NCBI RefSeq assembly: GCF_000226095.1
Contig: NC_016474.1
Location: 4,774,001 to 4,838,000, forward strand
Source of the DNA: Thermothelomyces thermophilus ATCC 42464
Lineage: Eukaryota; Ascomycota; Sordariomycetes; Sordariales; Chaetomiaceae
DNA: 64,000 nt
Direction of reading: 5' to 3'
Shown here: positions 61,323 to 64,000 of the stretch, one piece after another
Position numbering within the stretch: the stretch's first letter is position 1
Layout of the letters: every line of letters starts with the position of its first letter
Notes under the pieces: model-generated
What the model was told of the DNA's origin: nothing
The model's input: the letters and a program-made list of their open reading frames with translations, nothing else
The model's database searches: none
Made by a program: the position numbers and the translations under genes

Positions 61323-61770
61323 TGTTACGGATAAGCATATAGGCGGCTTGGCAGGCTGCAGCTAGGACACGGGACATTCCAACAGCCAATCACTCGACAG
61401 ACCAATCAGAAGATTATCACCGCCAAGACTAAGGTCTTTACTGGTAATAATAACATGTCACCGTCGATAACGTAGAATCACGAAGTAAAAGGAAAAGTAG
61501 TACTGGTGATAACTATTAAAGAAGGACAGACCATTATATATATATAGCTAGCCAGTCACTCGTTATAGTAGACTCTGGGAGTTCGCCAGTGGTAACAATC
61601 ACAATCACAGTACTTATACCAAGCATTGCTAATTACTGTGAGAGATAACTCTAAGTGTTGTTGTGAACCCCTTGGCTTCACCGAATCCCTTAGACGACCT
61701 GCCTGCTTGTCCTGCTTTACCTACCTCCGTCTAGACCCTTTCAGAAAAAGTCTGAGTTGGGTTCGTCATA
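61323..61770 (+). repeat. 3' LTR of B2
   Basis: 448 bp, TGTTACGG to GTCATA, then the TAATA duplication. Contains AGTGGTAACAATCACAATC, the unmutated form of the R start. Confidence 0.92.
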
Positions 61771-62748
61771 TAATAGCGCTCTAACCCCTAAAGTTAGAAC
61801 TCCTGAAATAATAAGACAAATCTATACTAGACTACTAAAGAGTAGTAATATATAAGTAGATATACCCTTACTAATAAGTGCTAGTACCAAGATAACTAAG
61901 GCTAGGATAGCTATAAAGCTCTCTTCTAATATCTATATAACTCTAAAATCTCGTTTCTAAATCCTAAATAGTTCTAGTGTCGCCAATCCGTATTTTAGAG
62001 TTTCTATCCTTTTAGATAGACATCAAACTCCTTTAAACTTATTATCTTATAATTCCTACCGTCTCTACTAGCAGTGTTATTACATTAGGGTAAGAGTAGT
62101 CCCCTAACCTACCACTAAATATACTAATCTCTTAACACCTATATTTACTCTTTTTACTTTCCTAATAGTTTTACTATATATACCTCTATATATATATTCT
62201 TGCTCTTTTATCGCAAATATTACTATCCTACTATACTTAAAGTCTAATAGTCTAGTCTAGACTTAGAGCTAAGCTCTTCCCTAATTAGGCCCCTAAAAAT
62301 ATAAGCTAATACTAACCCTCTAAGGCACTACTTAGTACCTCTAGAACTAAATCTCTGTCTAGTCAGATAGGGAGGAGCTTTGGCTTAAAATGTCTAGGGT
62401 ATCCGAGTATTCACGGTTATAGTAGGTAAATCTAACCTTCCGGATGGTAATGACAATAAAGGCAAAGCTGGCGATAATAATGTCCCTCTAGATAGACGTA
62501 GAAGAGTCTATTTATATAGAAAAAGATATCCCTAACTTATAAAAGAAAGAAGAACTATATCCTATCACTCTAATCTATTAGAGTAAACGAGTGTTGAAAG
62601 CTATCTATTATCCTTGTCTCTCTATCTAGTGCCCTTAGATAGGCAACCCCTATTTATATCTATTATATATAGTAAAGCTCTACGGAACTAGAAAAACAAA
62701 ACTATACCTTATACCTTTCTAGTTATATTAAGAACCTCTAGCCCTAGT

Positions 62749-63378
62749 CTAATATCTAATAAGGACCCTCTATACCTAGTTTTTATAGGGGAAGGCTTAT
62801 AAAGGCACTAGGGCCTAATAAAGGCCTAGAGCTCCCCACTAGTATAGGCCTATATAGGGGCTATTAGCCTTTATAACTTCCTATTTAGGGTTTAAGTTCT
62901 AGGGGTTAGTACCCCTTACTATATTTATAGCTAAGGGAGGAAGACTATTAAATACCTGGTTATTTAGTACCTGAACCTACTAAGAAGCCGAACGTAGGAA
63001 TCCTAGGAAATATAGTTATAAAGGGACTTAGACCTTGTTTTATAGCGTATAGGGGCCTATAATCATTATTTGGTAAGGAGGGTTCTATAGTAGCTAATAG
63101 ACCTAGGGAGGCTTCTAGAATACTACCTTGTAAAGAGGCTAGACCGGGAGGCAAGGCTTCTATAGGGCCATTCTAGCCACTTCTCCTTTTCTTTATAGTG
63201 TATTAGTATTCTAGATTAGGCATTAAAGGCGGGATAGAGGTTTTTATCCGGCCTATTAGGCATGGTTTCCTTTGTATATAACTAGAGAGGCTCTGGCATG
63301 CTTATTAGTATAGTAGTATAGAATTAATAATAATAATAATATATTATAGTTAGTTAAATAGATTATAGTATATATAGT
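62749..63378. other. AT-rich remnant between G2b and the normal-composition flank
   Basis: TA-rich but less damaged than the elements. A minus-strand open frame (63154-62960, starting MPPGLASLQG) has no stops for 64 codons, extends upstream without ATG, and is not recognised. A short (AAT)n tract lies at about 63327-63345. No LTR or transposon motif was found. Confidence 0.4.
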
Positions 63379-64000
63379 TAAAGATAATGTATAGGTATTG
63401 GTGCCAAGCTTTGCCAAGTGTTCCATTGATAGGTTGTTCTGTTGATAGGGGGTCTGACTTATTAATCCGAGTCACATTTAAACTTCGTGCGGTAATTAAT
63501 CGTCCCAAAGGAATGCGTTATATCAAATCGGATCATTTCGGAACTCGCCGGCCTAATGCACAGCTGCTGCCATTTTGATTTCCCGTCTCCGTAGGCTGCC
63601 CTGACCATCTGTTCTTAGGAGCTGAGGGCTGTTGTCCAACACGATCTGCTAAGATTACACGACTGGGGCTCAGGATATGGACGATTCTCAAGCTGGATTG
63701 TGCCGTCAAAAGATGTGTTGTGGGGCGCCTCTGGTTCCTTTCCAAGGAGCGTGGTGCCAGGTTCTCCTTTCTTTGAACACCCCGGGCACCGTCCAGTCCC
63801 CCCGTCCACAGCTTCTCGCAACTTCTCAGAACAGGAATTCCGATGATCTAGATGCTCACTGTGGCTCAGGATTACGCACAGAAGCAATGATGAGGCGCCT
63901 GACAGATTAATATCAATAGCTAAGCAGTTAGTTAACCGAGGCTCTGGCACGGCACCGAGAACTCATGATCCATGACGGATTCGTTATGGCATTCTGCATC
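63379..64000. other. Non-RIPed flanking sequence
   Basis: Composition changes sharply: CA and TG dinucleotides return and GC rises. Overlapping short open frames exist on both strands (63387-63578 plus, 63615-63950 minus, 63677-63910 plus), but none shows a domain, start context or codon bias that would support a gene. It is probably intergenic sequence of the adjacent GC-balanced isochore. Confidence 0.5.

Larger units (their letters stand above)
54178..61770 (+). mobile_element. Element B2: family-B chromovirus, complete, inserted in G2b
   Basis: LTRs 54178-54625 and 61323-61770, both 448 bp, with target duplication TAATA at 54173-54177 and 61771-61775. The least RIPed element here: it keeps the gag ATG and the longest open stretches in RT (58177-58569) and RNase H (58669-58878). 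Gag, pol and the spliced antisense gene are all exact multiples of three. Confidence 0.95.
28870..62748 (-). mobile_element. Element G2b: second minus-strand G2 copy, split by A3 and B2
   Basis: Three collinear pieces, 28870-30271, 52857-54177 and 61771-62748, together reproduce 25175-28869 of G2a in order. The gaps are the A3 and B2 insertions with 5-bp duplications CTTGG/CTTAG and TAATA/TAATA. The left end starts inside the element (protease/gag region) against the 5' end of G2a, so G2a is either inserted in G2b or joined to it by a rearrangement. It carries no complete gene. Confidence 0.85.

Noticed and set aside
1-63378. Mitochondrial or bacterial origin suggested by high AT
   Set aside because: The content is gypsy retrotransposons with spliceosomal-type introns and RIP footprints; no rRNA, tRNA or operon structure was found.
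63677-63910. Short open frames in the normal-composition flank
   Set aside because: Three overlapping frames on both strands, none with a domain, intron signals or codon bias that singles it out; too near the window edge to judge.

Overview
This window looks like RIP-degraded heterochromatin of a filamentous ascomycete (inference). From base 1 to about 63,378 it is a stack of LTR retrotransposons in which CpA/TpG are scarce and TpA very frequent, and reading frames are broken almost only by TAG/TAA codons (CAG/CAA/TGG to stop) rather than by indels. This is the footprint of repeat-induced point mutation. The last ~620 bases (63,379-64,000) have ordinary composition and mark an abrupt isochore edge. 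No intact host gene, tRNA, rRNA or CRISPR array was found.

Layout. (1) 1-870: 5' end of a minus-strand family-A chromovirus (A0). (2) 871-1079: unassigned; 1080-3236: RT-RNase H-integrase fragment of a second gypsy family (G2c, plus strand). (3) 3237-10456: nearly complete minus-strand chromovirus C. (4) 10457-17697: plus-strand element A1 with a clipped 5' LTR. (5) 17698-28869: minus-strand G2a plus an unassigned minus-strand reading frame. (6) 28870-62748: a second minus-strand G2 copy (G2b) split by two insertions, A3 (30272-52856, minus) and B2 (54178-61770, plus). A3 is itself split by B1 (35115-42576) and A2 (43153-50709). All four insertions have matching 5-bp target duplications, so the order of events can be read. 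Removing B1, A2 and one target-duplication copy each from A3 restores a gag of exactly 2436 nt, the same as in A1, B1 and B2. (7) 62749-63378: unassigned AT-rich remnant; 63379-64000: non-RIPed flank.

How the elements work. A and B share internal sequence, R and U5 but have unrelated U3 halves. Each codes for an 812-codon gag (counting the stop) with a zinc knuckle and a long C-terminal extension. Gag overlaps by 13 nt, in the -1 frame, a pol (protease-RT-RNase H-integrase-chromodomain) of 1185 (B) or 1210 (A) codons including the stop. There is no tRNA-type PBS. Instead an 11-nt site just inside the 5' LTR is complementary to an LTR segment about 40 nt downstream of a TATA run, and the pair co-varies between A and B. 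This is the layout of Tf1-type self-priming. C shows the same arrangement with a different sequence.

The most interesting feature is a gene on the opposite strand of A and B, convergent with pol and overlapping its 3' end. It codes for a Zn2Cys6-like cluster (C-x2-C-x6-C-x8-C-x2-C-x6-C spacing, most Cys codons RIPed to Tyr), a short intron, then a coiled coil. C carries an unrelated-looking antisense gene in the same place. Chromoviruses with an antisense accessory gene for a possible DNA-binding protein are the best candidate here for an undescribed system.
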